A stretch of 64,000 bases of DNA from Antennarius striatus (Eukaryota; Chordata; Actinopteri; Lophiiformes; Antennariidae), in the NCBI RefSeq assembly GCF_040054535.1, contig NC_090784.1:15820501-15884500 (forward strand), read 5' to 3'. Of the stretch, positions 14,008 to 27,134 are shown one piece after another (the stretch's first letter is position 1; each line of letters begins with the position of its first letter). The notes beneath the pieces are model-generated. The model was not told the DNA's origin. It saw only the letters and a program-made list of their open reading frames with translations, and ran no database searches. The translations under genes and the position numbers were made by a program.

Positions 14008-17000
14008 ATGATGCAGTCCTCAAGCTGCTCCACTCGGGCTTCGAAGTCTCGCCACCTTGATGCCAGCAGACGAGGCAATACCTTAGCAGCACCAAAGTCC
14101 AATGGCCCTGGCTTTCACAGGGAGGAAAAAAACAACAACATGATTGCCCCATCATCTCCTCGCCAGGCTACTAAAGGCTCCACTGCACCCGCCAGGAGCA
14201 GAACAGGGACTCAGCCTCGGGCACCAGTGAACCAGTCCAGGTTCAGCTCCCAAAAACAAGTTTCGACCCTTTCCAAATCAACCAAGCCCAAACCAAGGAG
14301 TACTCGTGCATCTGTGGCGACCAAAATTGCTCGTGCAGCGTCTCCTCCTCCTCTACCCTCAGTCCTCCCACTTGACCCTAACTGCAACGAGCCAAGCCTC
14401 CCATGTCTGTGCTGTGATGGCCGCTCCCCACAAGACAACAATAGTATGTTTAACCACAACCACAACAACAACAACACTATCTCCCTCAAACAACAACTGC
14501 TTATACCTCCACCTCCACCACAGTTGCCCCTGAGGCAGGAGAAGAAAGAGGTGGAGTCTAAGCCTCCTTTCCAAGCGCAGGCCCAACTGGAGCATTCTGC
14601 CTGCCCTGCTGCTCGTGCAGAAAATGAAAGCAAGAATGCAGATGGAAGCACCGATCTGGACAACAAGGAAGATATAAAAGGAGAAGAAGTAGAAAGTGGT
14701 GGAGACATTGATGACAATGAAGAGACTGATGATGATGATGAAGATGATGACACCCTGGTTCCCTCCTGTTGTGACTGTCCCCCCTCCCTTCTGGAGTTCT
14801 GGTTGTCGTCTTCAACCTCATCTTCCTCCACATCCATTAGCTCCTGCTCTGATCTGGAATCGGACTGTGCGGATCAATCCACTTCCTTCTGCTCGTCCAA
14901 TGACCAAGATGATCTAGCCATCACTCCATCCCCCCAAAAAGACTCTGCTCCACAAGTCCCTGAGTGCCAGCCTTCTCCTCCACCCCTTAATCTTAGCCGC
15001 AACCCCTTCTCCTTAATATCACATTCCCCAATTCTGCCTTGCTCCCCAGATGAGGGCTATCCCCCTGCCTTGGACTCTCCTTCCCCTGACTACTTAGGCA
15101 TCAAAGGTGATTCAGAGATTAGTAAACTAGGTTTACTTGACTTTCTGGAATCTGTAGGGGAGTTTGGAAAAATGGAGCGCTTCAGCCAAGTGATCCAAGT
15201 GGCTCGTTGGGATTTGGAGGGGGAACAACACTGGGATGTCCTGAGAGATCGGTTGGATCATCTTGATCGCTTGGAGAAGGTGAACAGGGAAATAAAGCTG
15301 GCTTACGTTGCCAGACTCCACGAGAAGGGATTTGATCTGGGAGATCTGGAAGAGCAGGATCTCTCGGACGTCATGGATGAAATGGGCAACATTGAAATTC
15401 CCTGGAAGTTATATAAAAATCATGAAACAGTAATGGGAGTCTCTCAGGAGTTTTCAGATGCAGGCGTTGACCTCACAGCTCCATCAGACTGTGATGAATC
15501 TCTTGTTCCCGATTCCCTAACTCCCTCCCCTGTTGAGCCACCACCTAGACCCCCTAAACCTCCAGCACGTCATGCCAGTGTGAGCTCCGACCTTCACACC
15601 TACATCAATATCAGCAGGGAGACGACCTCAATGGCAGTCTCTACCTCTCCCACATTATCTACTTTTTCCCCTAACTCCTCATCCCCCACATTCACCACCT
15701 TCAGGTGTGAGAAAGCCTTGCCCCCAACTCCACCATCAATTCCTCCTCTCCCCACCTCTAAACCAGTCCCTTACCTCTCTCTGTATACCACTTCTTCTCC
15801 TCCTCCTTCAATCCCTACCCCAACTCCTCCAATTCCTCCACCTCGGAGGCGTCACCTTGCCAAGAAAGAGGCACAGCGACTTGCTGCTCTTCAAGCTGAA
15901 CAGGAAAAGACTCCCCTTTCCCTTCCTCCTCCTACTATGCGTCCCCCACCTTTACCTCCTCCCCCAGTTATCTCAGTCTCTTCCTCATCTCCTCCTGCTG
16001 TACCACCTGCCCTACCACCTCCCCCCTCCTTCCATGCCCTGGATGTAGAGATCCGGAAGCTACTGATGCTTGCTGGACTGACTCAAGCTGAACTTCTTAA
16101 ACTCAGCCCAGAACTTGGTGTTTGTGTTGGAGCTATTGAGGATGAGGGAGCAGTAGATAATGTTACATTGTCTAGATCTGTGGAGCCACTTGAGTTCAGT
16201 TTTAAAGCAAGGGAAGAGGAGACGGAATGTGACACTGCACTGATTCCTAGAGATAGATGGTGCAGAAAAGAGAAATTGGATGGTGATCGAGAATTAGATA
16301 TAGCTGAAGACGGCAAAAAGAGAGAGGAGAGCAAAGACACACAAAGAACCACATCATTCACTGAAATGGCAAAGAGAAGAAAGAGGAACAGTGGTCTGAA
16401 ACCTGAGTCTTATTACAGCACTGGTTCTACCTATATAGATGAAACCAAAACAAAGAACACAAATTATGAGTCTTTCCCATATCCTGTTCAGTTACCTGAG
16501 TCGCCTCCGCCTCCTCCTCCACCCCGGCCATTACCTCCAATCCCTCCATCTTTGCAACACACCAAAAGCAGCACTCTCCCTGCCAACTCTGCACAGCCTG
16601 AGCGATTTGATTGGCTCATAGCTTTTACACCAGATTGTGACGGTCCACCACAGCCTCCACCCTTGGATGTGAGAAAATGCCATATGGATACACAAAAGAA
16701 GATAAGTTCATCAGCATCACCTCCAGGGTTAGCCCCAAGGGTGACAACTTTTAAAGAGCTTCGATTTCGCAACAAGAGCACGTCACCCCCAACAAAAGTA
16801 ATCACAGACCCGGAACCAGATCCAACAGTTATTACTCCAGATCCAGATATATTGTACAACCTGAGGTGGAGAAGACAGAAGGCAGGTGATGATGGAAACC
16901 AATGGGAATACACCTCACAGGCTCAGGCCTTATTCATGCAACCACCACCAGCCCTCACCTCAATGGCTGCTCTGAAGGAAATGCTCCAGAGGGCTGACAT

Positions 17001-20000
17001 GGAGGGTGGGCAACTGGAGCTTTGCCCGTCACAGAAGATTGGCTGTTCAGTCAGTGACAGCAGCCTGTGGACCATGGGCAGGGAGTGGGAGCGTGAAGAC
17101 ATTAAAAGGGAAGAAAATGAAGGAAAAGAAGTGAAAGAGGTAGATGAGGTGGAGGTGAGAGGAAGAGCTGACGGAGGAAGGACGCTTGAATCAAGAACTT
17201 CTGGTGAGTTTCAATTTTCATTTTGATGATAGTTGTAAAGATAGACAAAGCAGAAATTGGGTTATAGTAAATTGTAAGTGGAAGGGATCTGGAAAGGTGT
17301 TTTGTATGACATTTGGAAACACATCGAAACACTATAATTTACACTACTAATCTGGAATAGACAGATATTGGACAAAAACAGATGGGGAACAGCTTTTACC
17401 TGGTCAGTGATGCACACGCAGTATCTATCCTTGAACAGTACAATAAAGAGAGACAAATCCAAGGGAGGGGAAAATATTGACTCATATTTTTACACTGATG
17501 TATGGAAAGACAGTAGAAAGATGGAGGATAGGCATGAGTCACTGAAAAGGATGATACATGATATGATGGATAAATAACGGTAGGTGGTTAGCAGAGGGTG
17601 AGTTCACTGACAGAAAAAGCAAAAAGACAGTGGAAGCTGGTAACACAACACAGGCAACAGTTAGAGAGGAAGAATGCAGACAGTGTAGAGGAAGAAGGTA
17701 ATCTGAGGAGAGTGAAGACATTGGAAAGTTTCCAGACAGTATTTCTTGCAATGCTTTCCAGATTGTGATATCATCATTGGCTTATTTAATTATTCATCCA
17801 CCCTTCAGTCCAAACGGAGGGGGGGAATGGACTGCCCACAGAGCTCACTATGTTCTCTTCCGGCTTTTGCGTTGCGAACTCTCAGCTGGACTGTCTTCAT
17901 TTTTTCTATTTGTGTGTACTAGTGGTGTGGCAATAGCTCAGTCCACTAGGTTTTGGTTTGGGGACTGGAGGATAGCCGGTTCAAGACCAGAGTAGACTAA
18001 AAGTATGGAGTGTGAACTGGTAGCTGGAGAGGTGCCAGTTCACACCCTGAGCACTGCTTGTGTGTGACTACCCTTCATTACAGTATTTAAAAAAAGTTAC
18101 TCCTGTCCTTCTTTCCCTGCCTTATTACTGGTCCTAAATCCCATCAACCTTGGGTTTTCTCTTGCTGCCTCTCTGCTCACCCCACACCCATGCTCCCTAG
18201 AGCTGCACAGATAGCCCAGATCAAGTTACTTATCTCATACTGCGCTTGCATCCAGCAACACAGACATTACTGCTGTCAATTTCTAGTGTGGAAGTTCAAC
18301 TCCAATATTCTCCACCAATGCTCACTAGCTGATAATTTTACAAGGATTTGAACTTCTGTAATTGAACGATCTTGTCTATTTCTATTTTTAGACTTTACCA
18401 TGGATTTGTTAAGTCACATGAATTAAAAATGAGTTGCATGCTGCAGCTATAGCTGACAGGGACACACCAGGAGTGGTGTGTATGCCTTTAAGACTTCAAA
18501 GGGTGGATCTTCGTACGTGAGCCAATAGCTGAGAAGCAGCGTAAAAAACAGGAAGTGCCGTGGGTTTGTTGTGTTGGAAGTCAGCTCAAGTCTTACCAAG
18601 GTAATGTTTCATTCCGGCTAGTTTTGGAAACATAGCCTTACAGTCTGTCATAGTGTAGTGAGAATTGTGTCACCACAGTCTATGAATGTTCACAGAGACA
18701 GACATGATTAAGCATTAAGTCAGCTATTAGCCGGCTGACTCAGCAGTATGCTGTACTACAGGATAGGGGAGGATGGGGTTGTGGGAGCAGAGGCAGAACA
18801 TAAGGCAAAGAGAGAAGGTGATCCATTAGAGACAATGGCAGGAAAGCACTGCAGTAACATATAGAATAAAGACAGACACTCACCGTGCTGACATGTTCAT
18901 AGCTGTCAGTGCAAGTGCAAATGGAAGTGCTATAATACATTTCAGTGAGGATCCCAACATGATTAATGTCTGCAATTGATGATGACTTTTTTTCCTCATG
19001 CTGTCATTGGTGAATTTGTGGCTGATTGACAGAATTCTTACTGGCCACTCTGTCCGTACACCATTTTAAATAAAAGGCTGTGGTTGTTGCTCTTCATGAA
19101 TCTACTCCGTTAACGGTCACGCACTGCCAATATATAATCGTCAATCAACTGTCTGACTTGTTCAAGTGATTTATTTCATGATACTTGATGAGGATTTCTA
19201 CCAGAATACACTCATGAATGTGCATTTTTCTCTCAACAGACACTAACATTTTCTGCATCTTTCTCTCCTTCCCATCTTTTGCCACATTTTTTAAATCCAC
19301 CTTGGGGTTTTTTTTCCTCATCTATCCATCCCATTTGGTTGTTTCCATTGTTTGTACATTTCTCTACTTTGCTCCTTTGAATTTACTTGTGCGCTTGCCT
19401 TACTGTCCCAACACCTGCACCTCACACATTTTGGCCTGTTTTCCTTTTCCAATAAGCAGTTTCCTCTCCCCCACTTTCCCTTGCTCGACTTTCCCAACCC
19501 TACTTCCTGCACAGTGCCCTCCCTTCCCAAGCTACAGGCTGCTGTAACCCCCAGCTCTCTGCAGATGTCAGACCTCACACCCATGTAGGAAGGGAAACCA
19601 CAGATAAAAACTGCAACACACAGCGGGCTCCCTCTACCAGCTCAGGTTTTATCCACAGAGATAATTCCAGCATTGATTTAAATGCCGGGTTTAACTATGA
19701 ATCTCCGGCTGATTTTGTTGGTGACTCTCCTTGCGATAATGGAAATGGCTTAAACACACACAGGGATACAACATCTGAATCTGTCAGCAATTTTGATTCA
19801 CTCTACTGCAGTGGCTCAGAGAAACAGAATGGCGCACAGGCTGAGGCAGACAAGTCTGTTAGTTACACTACAGACATTCCAGGTTGCACCACCCCATACA
19901 AAAACATTGATGTCATGTTGACATATTCCAACACTATGGATTCTTTGTATTCAGAAAAATGCAAGAATTCACACACAGACCTCAACAGCAATAAGGCTAG

Positions 20001-23000
20001 GATGTACAAAGAGCTTCCTCCTCTTCCCACATATTACTTGCACCACCCTAAAAACTGCCCCATACACCGGGGTACCCCTCCTCGCCTCTCCCCAATCGGA
20101 GCCCTCTCCCCTCCCCAGCGTTCTGGAGAGCTCCCTCCAGGTGTAGCACGCTCCGGTCTCAGCTCCCCGCTTTTCCCCCGCTCTCACACATTGCCTGCCC
20201 TAGCTGCTCCCCTTTACTACCCAAACCTCTACCCGCCTATACCCCCCAGGGTTCCCCCCCTACCCCCAAAACTCTACCAGGCTCCTCCGCAGTCACGTGT
20301 TACGAGTAAGAGCTCTCTCTCTCTTCTCTCTCCTTGCATCGTACACTTTCTTTTACTCGACATTTTGCTTGCTTGCATGCATGTCTGTCTGTCAGTCTGT
20401 CTGTCTGTTGTCTGTTGGTCTGTCTGTCTGTTTTTCTATGTGTGTCTCACTGTTCTCTTTCAGTATTTGTTCTCTGCCTATGTGCCCTCAAAGTTCTGGC
20501 CCTCACAGTTCTGCTACATTTTCAACCTGGGCGAATTGCAGATGTGAAAGAACTGGGCAACTACCTGTTCTATCTATCAGAAGGCAGCTTCCTGCAGGTC
20601 ATCTGATATGACTTATCAACAGTGTCCTTTCAAATCTGCAATGAGCCTTCACAAAGTTACCAGCTGTTCCTGTCAGAGGGTGTTACTTTATCTCTCTGTC
20701 TCTTTTCTTTTATCTGTTAGTCTCGTCTGTTTTGTCGACCTGTGGATTTCTGTTTTTGCACGATGTGTTGAAATGGACTCATGCATTTCATGCCAAGCAC
20801 ATCCCAAATAGTGTGATGTTGTAATCTTCAGTATTGTCTTTTTATCTATGTGTGTTTCACCCAACACCTGCCCTTTATACATATATCTATTTAAACTTGT
20901 ATCCGACCTGTCTGATGTAGTAACGCACACAGCAGTTCCCCCCATAGATCAACCCCGTGGATGTGTGTTAAAAATATGTGTGAATGTGTTTGTGTGTTTG
21001 ACAGTGAATAAAGATAATGAATGAGATCTCATTCATCTCTGATGCACGTAGAAAGTTGTCTTCACAAGTACAGATGTTACAAATTCACCAGAGTAAACTA
21101 AATTTTCCAGGTTGTTCTCACACCCTGTTTATTGTCAAGAACACCATCGGCTTTTATCTGCCTACTTCAATGCTTTTCATTGCTTCACTGCTTCTGCTAT
21201 GGATCTTGATATTTTAGTAACAACATTACTCTATGTGATGATTTTTTTATTTTCTGCTGAACCTGAATATATTTTTACATTTTCAATAAATAATCACTCT
21301 TTACTGTGACTGTTAGCTGTTCGGAGTGTGTCATTTGCTGGCTCTGTACCGAAGACGACAACATCCTGGATGGGCGAAGATGTGAAGCATCCAATGAGAG
21401 GTCTGGTCTTGTCTACTCAGTGCCTGCAGGAAAAGAAAGGTGTGCTTCTTACTGATCTGTTTGTGCACTTGCCTTTCTGGGTATATTTGCCCCTATTGTC
21501 TAAGCCTATTCCAGCTTTACCGTAGACCATTGTTCCTCTCTGCAGCTCTGGTCGGTGCAGTCAGTGTGGCAGTAGAAGCCATTGTGGCCCAGTTCAGTTC
21601 TTCTCGAACAGTGGTTCAGAAGGTCAGTCATTGATGGATTTACAGTACAGTTGGGATTTTGACATTGGCATTATGTTGTTTGATTTTCTGTTGAGGAATG
21701 TTTTCTGTCATATCACTCTAGCTCTTGGCTCTTTGTATTGGAAAACTGAATTTTACTGATTTCATTGCTGAACTATGGAAATGCTTTCCCTCCCTTCCTT
21801 CTTGTTCTGACTTTTTGTGTCTTCTTATATCTCTCCTCAGTCTTTCTCAGTTAACAAGGTACTATAGTATCTTTAGATAACCCAATCTTGTCTTATTAAG
21901 AATGTCCAAACTTCTTGCTTCCCCCATGACATTCCTATCAACTCCCATCATCCCATTTTTTCAAATTCCCATTTATGTGTATCATATCTTTTTCTTGAGT
22001 CATCCTTATTTGTCTATTCCCCTGTCTCTCCTTATCACCACATATCTGCTTCCTCTCTCTATCCCATTTTCCTCTCATTTCTTTTCCTGTCCTCCCAGGC
22101 TTTATCAGGAGACAGCACTATAAATCCATCTCTGGGTCGTCTGGTGCTGCAGTGTTTCTGCCCTGCCCTGCATAGTTTGCTGACTGATGGTTTAAAACCT
22201 CACCAGAGTGACTTGATTGCAGGCAGGAGGCCAAACTCTGCCTGGGGCTTAGTCCAGGCCTCCACCAAACCAGGTAATACGCAAAGGATTGTTGGGAAAG
22301 TTGCATTTCTGCGCCATTAATTCCATTTGTATTTTACCATTGATGATAATGATAAACCCCAGACCTAATCTATTTTCCGTTTCCTTACATTTCAGTCAAT
22401 ATTTGCTGATCTTAGTGTCTAAAATGCTGAATATTAAACTACAGCAGCATGCAGATATTGATTAGTGTCTGAGTGCCAAGTTTCATTGCAATTTTTTTGC
22501 TCACTTCTGTAAATTCCTCTGTTGATGTCATTCTCTTCTTCCGGTGGTATTTTTCAAGGTCTAAAAACACAGGCCTTGTTCAATCTTCAAGTTCGAGTTG
22601 GAGAGCTGCCCCAGCTCAGACAGAGCAAACACAGGTTCAATGCATTCCTGCTTGGCCTACTGAAGTAAGCACTGGCTCCCTTCTTAAAGTATAGTAGTTT
22701 AAAAATAGTTGTTATTCAAATCAAATTTTATTCGTATGCCACCAAATCATAACAAAAAAATGCTCTTCTCTGTTTTTTTCTTCTAGTATCAAATTCCTTG
22801 ATGTCTGGCTGTCTCACCTACAGTCTTGCAGCGGTATGTATCATCAGTAGCTCACCTCACTTTCAGTGATGAAAACGTATGTAACTGTGATCTCTCTTCT
22901 CCTCAGATGTGCTGGAAACATATTACCATCCCAACTCCTTCATGCGTTTATCACTGACCACCTGCCAGCCTCTGTTTGAGGAGCTGCTACTCATGTTGCA

Positions 23001-24934
23001 GCCTCTCAGCCTGCTCACATTTAACCTCGACCTGCTCTTCCAGCACCACCATTTAGAGCCACATAATCACAGTCCAGAGATTCCCAGTCCACTTTCTCAA
23101 AATCCTGGGCTTCAGGTCTCAACAGAGAGGCCCCAATCCAAAATCACTGATTGTAGGCATATTGAAAGCCTATCGGGAGTAGAGTTCATAAGCCCAGAAC
23201 ATCAGGTTGCCAAAGAGAAATTGTCACCAATTGCAAATCCAAAGAATGGAGCAGCAGTAGAGTCAACACATCGCTGTGCTGCGCCCTTAAAGGGTTCAGT
23301 TGCTCTCGAGCAGACGAGTCCTCAGCTGCTATGGGTTCAAGAAAAGGAAATTGGAGATTTGCCTCCTCCTAATATTGATGACAGCTATGCCCAGCAAGCA
23401 GGACAGGTGGGCTGCTCATCTTTTTGTGTGTCTGTAAAGTTTTGTGTTAAATTTGTGTGTTCCTGCAGGACTGAATATTTTTATTCACAGGTGATCCAGC
23501 AGGGATGGGGGGCTGTCATCCGCTGGGGAGGCAGACTGGGTCAGAACCTGGTTGACCTAAAAGAGGGGATGAAGACTGATCTGCAGGACCAAGCAGGGAG
23601 TGACTTTGCACCTGTCAGCAATGCTGCTCAGGTGCCCTGGGGCCTGGGGCGGCTCTTTGGAGCTTCTAAAAGCCCCAACAGCCCACCAGGTCACACACCT
23701 CCAACAAGGTTAGCCGATGAATTTTGCACATTTCAACAACAGTGGATTTCAACCCACTTGTCCTGCCTGCTGCTAGTATAAGACAACCTAAAGATTTTGA
23801 TGTACTCGATTGTTTTTTTGAGGAATCATTTGCATGAACAGTGTCTGCCTGTGATAGTTCCCAGCCCAATTATACAATGCTCTCTCTCCCCTGTTTATTC
23901 ACAGGCGTCCCTCTCAGTGGCTGACTCCTGGTGTCACAGCATTGACCCGAATGGTGAGCAGCAACTCCACCCCAATAAGGAGGGCAGCAGAGCCCCAAGG
24001 AGACTCTGAGCCAGATCCAAAGAAAGAGATCAATGTAATGGAGATGAAGGTCAAACCCATGCCACTCAGGTACATAGACCTAATGTGATATACTGTAGGT
24101 TATATGTGCATTGTTGCGGGCCTTTGGTACCACAGAGCACTAACTGAAATTTCAACTTTTGACAAGTTGGCATTTTTTTACAAGTTTCAGACAACTCAAA
24201 AACTTCTTAAAAATGCAGTTTTAAATGTTTTTTTTAAAGATTTTAAATAATTGATTCCTGATATGTCGTGCAATAATAGTCCTGTTTTGATGTGGTGTCA
24301 TGATGATCTAAGATCATAATGTATTGGAGCAACATCAAATTCATTAATTAGATATTTTTTCTAGTTCCTCAAATAAAGTTTGAAAAAATTACACACACTG
24401 TATTCCATTCCACAGCCATCAGGCTTTGGCAATCATAAAATGCAGAATAGTAATAAGGACTGTTAATAAATAATTGAAATGAAAAAAGATAGACATAATG
24501 TAAGCAAATAAGTATTCTAAGATCAAATTTAAGGTTCACTGTAAATGGAATGAATTATTGATTCAGGTTAGTTTAGGTATAACACTTTGGGCCTTTCTGA
24601 ATTTATAAAATATTGATCACCCTAATTGGAAGATCAAAGATTAAAAATAAAATTCTTTCTATAATTTGACAGTCAGATCGTGCTGAACCCTTCGTTATGA
24701 GTCATCCAAGATTTGGTAATGTCACATTTAGGAACTGTGTTTGACGTTTATTTTCCGTCTGTCCTCAGGTCAGTGCGAACACTGTGTGACCACACTGGAG
24801 CAGGTTCAGAGCTCAGCTTCTGCAAAGGGGAGGAACTTGTGGTTCTAGGTGGAGTCGATCAAGACTGGATTCGCTGTCGTCAGGGTGAAAAAGAGGGTCT
24901 GGTACCAATTGGCTACACCTCCTTAATCATGTGA
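14008..24934 (+). CDS. rusc1: RUSC1 (RUN and SH3 domain protein 1, NESCA)
   Basis: RUSC1 is a vesicle-traffic/signalling adaptor (TrkA signalling, AP-4 vesicle transport). Coding exons: 14008-17203 (exon begins 13884), 19565-20305, 21317-21439, 21546-21622, 22099-22273, 22559-22664, 22787-22833, 22907-23406, 23491-23708, 23905-24069 and 24769-24934, in phase to 1837 residues (human about 900). The ATG at 14008 is the first after an in-frame stop at 13966. The long, Pro- and Ser-rich N-terminal exon keeps human landmarks SISSCSDLESD, TTSFTEMAKRRKR, FDWLIAFTPD and VTTFKELR. The RUN domain spans about residues 1355-1570 (GAVSVAVEAI... PALHSLLTDGLKP... LLTFNLDLLFQHHH). The SH3 domain is the last exon (RTLCDHTGAG... 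DQDWIRCR... GLVPIGYTSL). Human short NESCA starts MAEAQSG; the matching spot here has MGEDVK in exon 21317-21439, so a short isoform is plausible. An 18-nt optional exon lies at 21841. Confidence 0.95.
17915..18090 (+). repeat. tRNA-derived SINE
   Basis: The copy has a pol III-type internal promoter. An A-box-like TGGCAATAGCTCAGT sits at about 17928 and a B-box-like GGTTCAAGACC at about 17977. The SINE body follows (agtatggagtgtgaactggt, gtgccagttcacaccctgag), shared with the copies at 11280 and 49010. It has decayed from a tRNA and is not a tRNA gene. Confidence 0.7.
18480..18602 (+). promoter_or_regulatory. Candidate internal promoter and alternative first exon of RUSC1
   Basis: A CCAAT box (gagccaatagctg, about 18519) and an ETS-like site (caggaagtg, about 18548) are followed by about 50 bases ending accaag|gtaatg, a good splice donor at 18600. 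This would give a noncoding first exon for shorter RUSC1 transcripts, which mammals are known to make. No direct evidence of use. Confidence 0.3.
20306..21316 (+). other. RUSC1 intron before the RUN-domain exons
   Basis: About 1 kb without coding features. It carries a short (CTGT)n run at about 20385-20440. Confidence 0.6.
21841..21858 (+). other. Candidate 18-nt in-frame microexon of RUSC1
   Basis: Between exons 21546-21622 (ending VVQK, phase 0) and 22099-22273 (starting ALSGD, phase 0) lies tctttctcagttaacaag. It is preceded by the strong acceptor ctctcctcag and followed by gtacta. It would insert SFSVNK into the RUN domain without changing frame. The human protein has no insert at this point (VQKAQLGD), so skipping must also occur. 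Confidence 0.4.
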
Positions 24935-27134
24935 CTTCAGCTCTGTAACTGTTGCATTCAATCAGTAATTGAAAACGATATATAGTTTGGACATACAACT
25001 TAGAAGTTATGGTGAGACTCTGAAAGGGATATTTCACGTGTGCCTGGTTTGAGTTTGAGTTGAGCGCAGAACACCATCTTTTCTGCTTTTTGTGCATCAG
25101 AAGCAGTCTGCAGCCCTCTTATATTAAGAGTGCATGGGAGCTTTTTCCCATTACATTCCCATTCAGCAGCAGGGATGCAGCAGATGGTGTAAAATGATAA
25201 TGACTCAAGTGTAATTGTGAACTGGAAAAACCTTTTCTCCCAGAGTGAAGTATCCCTTTAAATGTCCTTTTCTCATTTTTTGCCTAACATGTTAGCTACT
25301 GATATGAAAAATAATCACAGTGGATATCCTGTGCAATCAACCACTAGCGCTTTCAGATCAGTGGCTGCCGGTGGCGAGGATGCGACAGCCTGGTAGAAGC
25401 CACATTATCATCTGGAGTTGTCAGCTGTAGAGAGTCGAGCTTGTAGGTTGTCAAGTGGAGAAAACATGTTAGAGTACTTGGCTGTAGCTCCTGTTGCATA
25501 CTGCGTAGTAATGTAGTGAATTGTAGCTGTGTAGATCTGTGTTCTAATGACCTTTTACCCCTCTTGACCTCTCACCTTTATCGCGTGGTTCATGTGTGTT
25601 TGACATGTTTCTGCTTCTATATTTGACTGTATAAATATACATAAAAATTATATATATATAAATATATATATGTATAGGTATATAAATTGAGATATTACCA
25701 AGATGGACAGAAATATAAAAGAATAAGACAAAGCAATTGCTAAAACACAAGCCACATACTGTGGTCACAATGATTTCAGATAGTCATTCTTTATCCACAC
25801 ATCTGCAACTTTACTAAGTGGTTTTCATACATGTGGGGAAAAAAATGATGTAGTAAGTAAGTAGCACTCTGTTTTCAGTGTGAAATCCAGCATCTTCCCT
25901 CCTTTGTGCTTTATCTATTGCTGTCATATCATAGAATCATTCATTTTAACCTGATACCTTAAACACTGTATGCAAGTGCAATGATGAACTCCAAAAAATA
26001 TTTGAAACAAGCATCAGAAAATAAAACACAAACAGCAGCGATCTGTAGCTTCTCTATTCTGTTCGTCCAAAACCCAACATGTGTGGGAATTAAAGAAAGA
26101 TTATTTGACTTGACATTTAATGCATTAAGAGAATCACAGATGAAACCCATAAATACTTCTGTAAAGTCTGTAGGTTTGGTGGCTGGTCTTCACCTTGTAC
26201 CTCAGCATCTTTATTTTTCTCCCTTCATTAACCTTAATGATAGTGATTGATAGTGATGTTGAATATTGTTGCAAGTGAGAAACAATTTGCTTTGTGTCAT
26301 ACATTTATCATTAATCTCTGCATTTTGTACCGATGACTATGCATCTGTTTTGAAGTCATTGTAACTTAATTTTGCAAGCTGGCACCTGAAGCCTAAAACA
26401 ATAGAAAATAGTTAACAGTGTTTTCTTTAACCGGTCAGGGAAGGCAATGTAGGACACCCGTTTCACAGGAGAGTTCCACTGTAACCCATTCAGGGAAAAG
26501 CAGAGTTCAACTTTTCTCATGTTATTATGTCAATGCCATGTAGCATGACGTTACTCGCACTGTGTCAACTGTGTGATAACATAAAGTTAAACCAATACGA
26601 ATAACTTGTAAGTTATTATCACAATTAAATGCCATCAAATGAGTAATACATATATGTTTACAAGAAATAGTGTCTAGAGAAAGATAAAATACCAGTTGAC
26701 ACATAAAAAAGTGTCAATTTTTTGTCTTTGTATTTTTATTCAACTGTAAGGTGATGGTCTAAATGCATTTGTGTGAAAGCTGTTTATTTATTGGATGTAA
26801 ATTTCAGTGGACTGACAGGAATAGCTCTATCTGACTCATTTAAAGCCTCTATCTGGGTTCTTTATGTATTTGAGCGTATGTTGTGAATACATGTGAGCGC
26901 ACATGGCAGCATGTGTGGGAGTGAAGGCAGTGTGAGCACATCTGTGTACCCGCACAACCTGCACTTTCATTTGTGTTAGTGTAATGAGTTGTGTTTCTCC
27001 TCCTCTTCCTCTCTCTCTGGTGTCATGTAGCCTGTAGACATCCCCTGTGTCCAGTTGCATATAGTTCAGTGCCCCTGTAGTGTCAGTCATTGTCCACCTC
27101 CTGCATGTGCCTGTTTGTAAATACACTTAATAAA
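24935..27134 (+). other. RUSC1 3' UTR (probable)
   Basis: After the stop there is 2.2 kb of noncoding, mostly AT-rich DNA. It includes an (AT)n-like stretch at 25650-25682. The first convincing AATAAA near a T-rich end is at 27129-27134. The true 3' end is not determined by sequence alone. Confidence 0.4.

Larger units (their letters stand above)
17204..19564 (+). other. RUSC1 intron 2
   Basis: A 2.36-kb intron containing a tRNA-derived SINE (17915-18090) and a candidate internal promoter/first exon (18480-18602). The remainder shows no coding exon; short frames near 17368-17577 are not conserved-looking. Confidence 0.5.

Noticed and set aside
14211-14837. 208-codon minus-strand frame
   Set aside because: It is the antisense shadow of the Pro/Ser-rich RUSC1 coding exon and has no homology or splice context of its own.
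17925-17990. tRNA gene candidate
   Set aside because: The A- and B-box-like motifs belong to a SINE head; no cloverleaf or proper acceptor stem is formed.
22727-22760. Repeat-like caaatcaaattttattcgta
   Set aside because: It resembles the start of a common fish dispersed repeat, but only about 30 bases match, too little to call.
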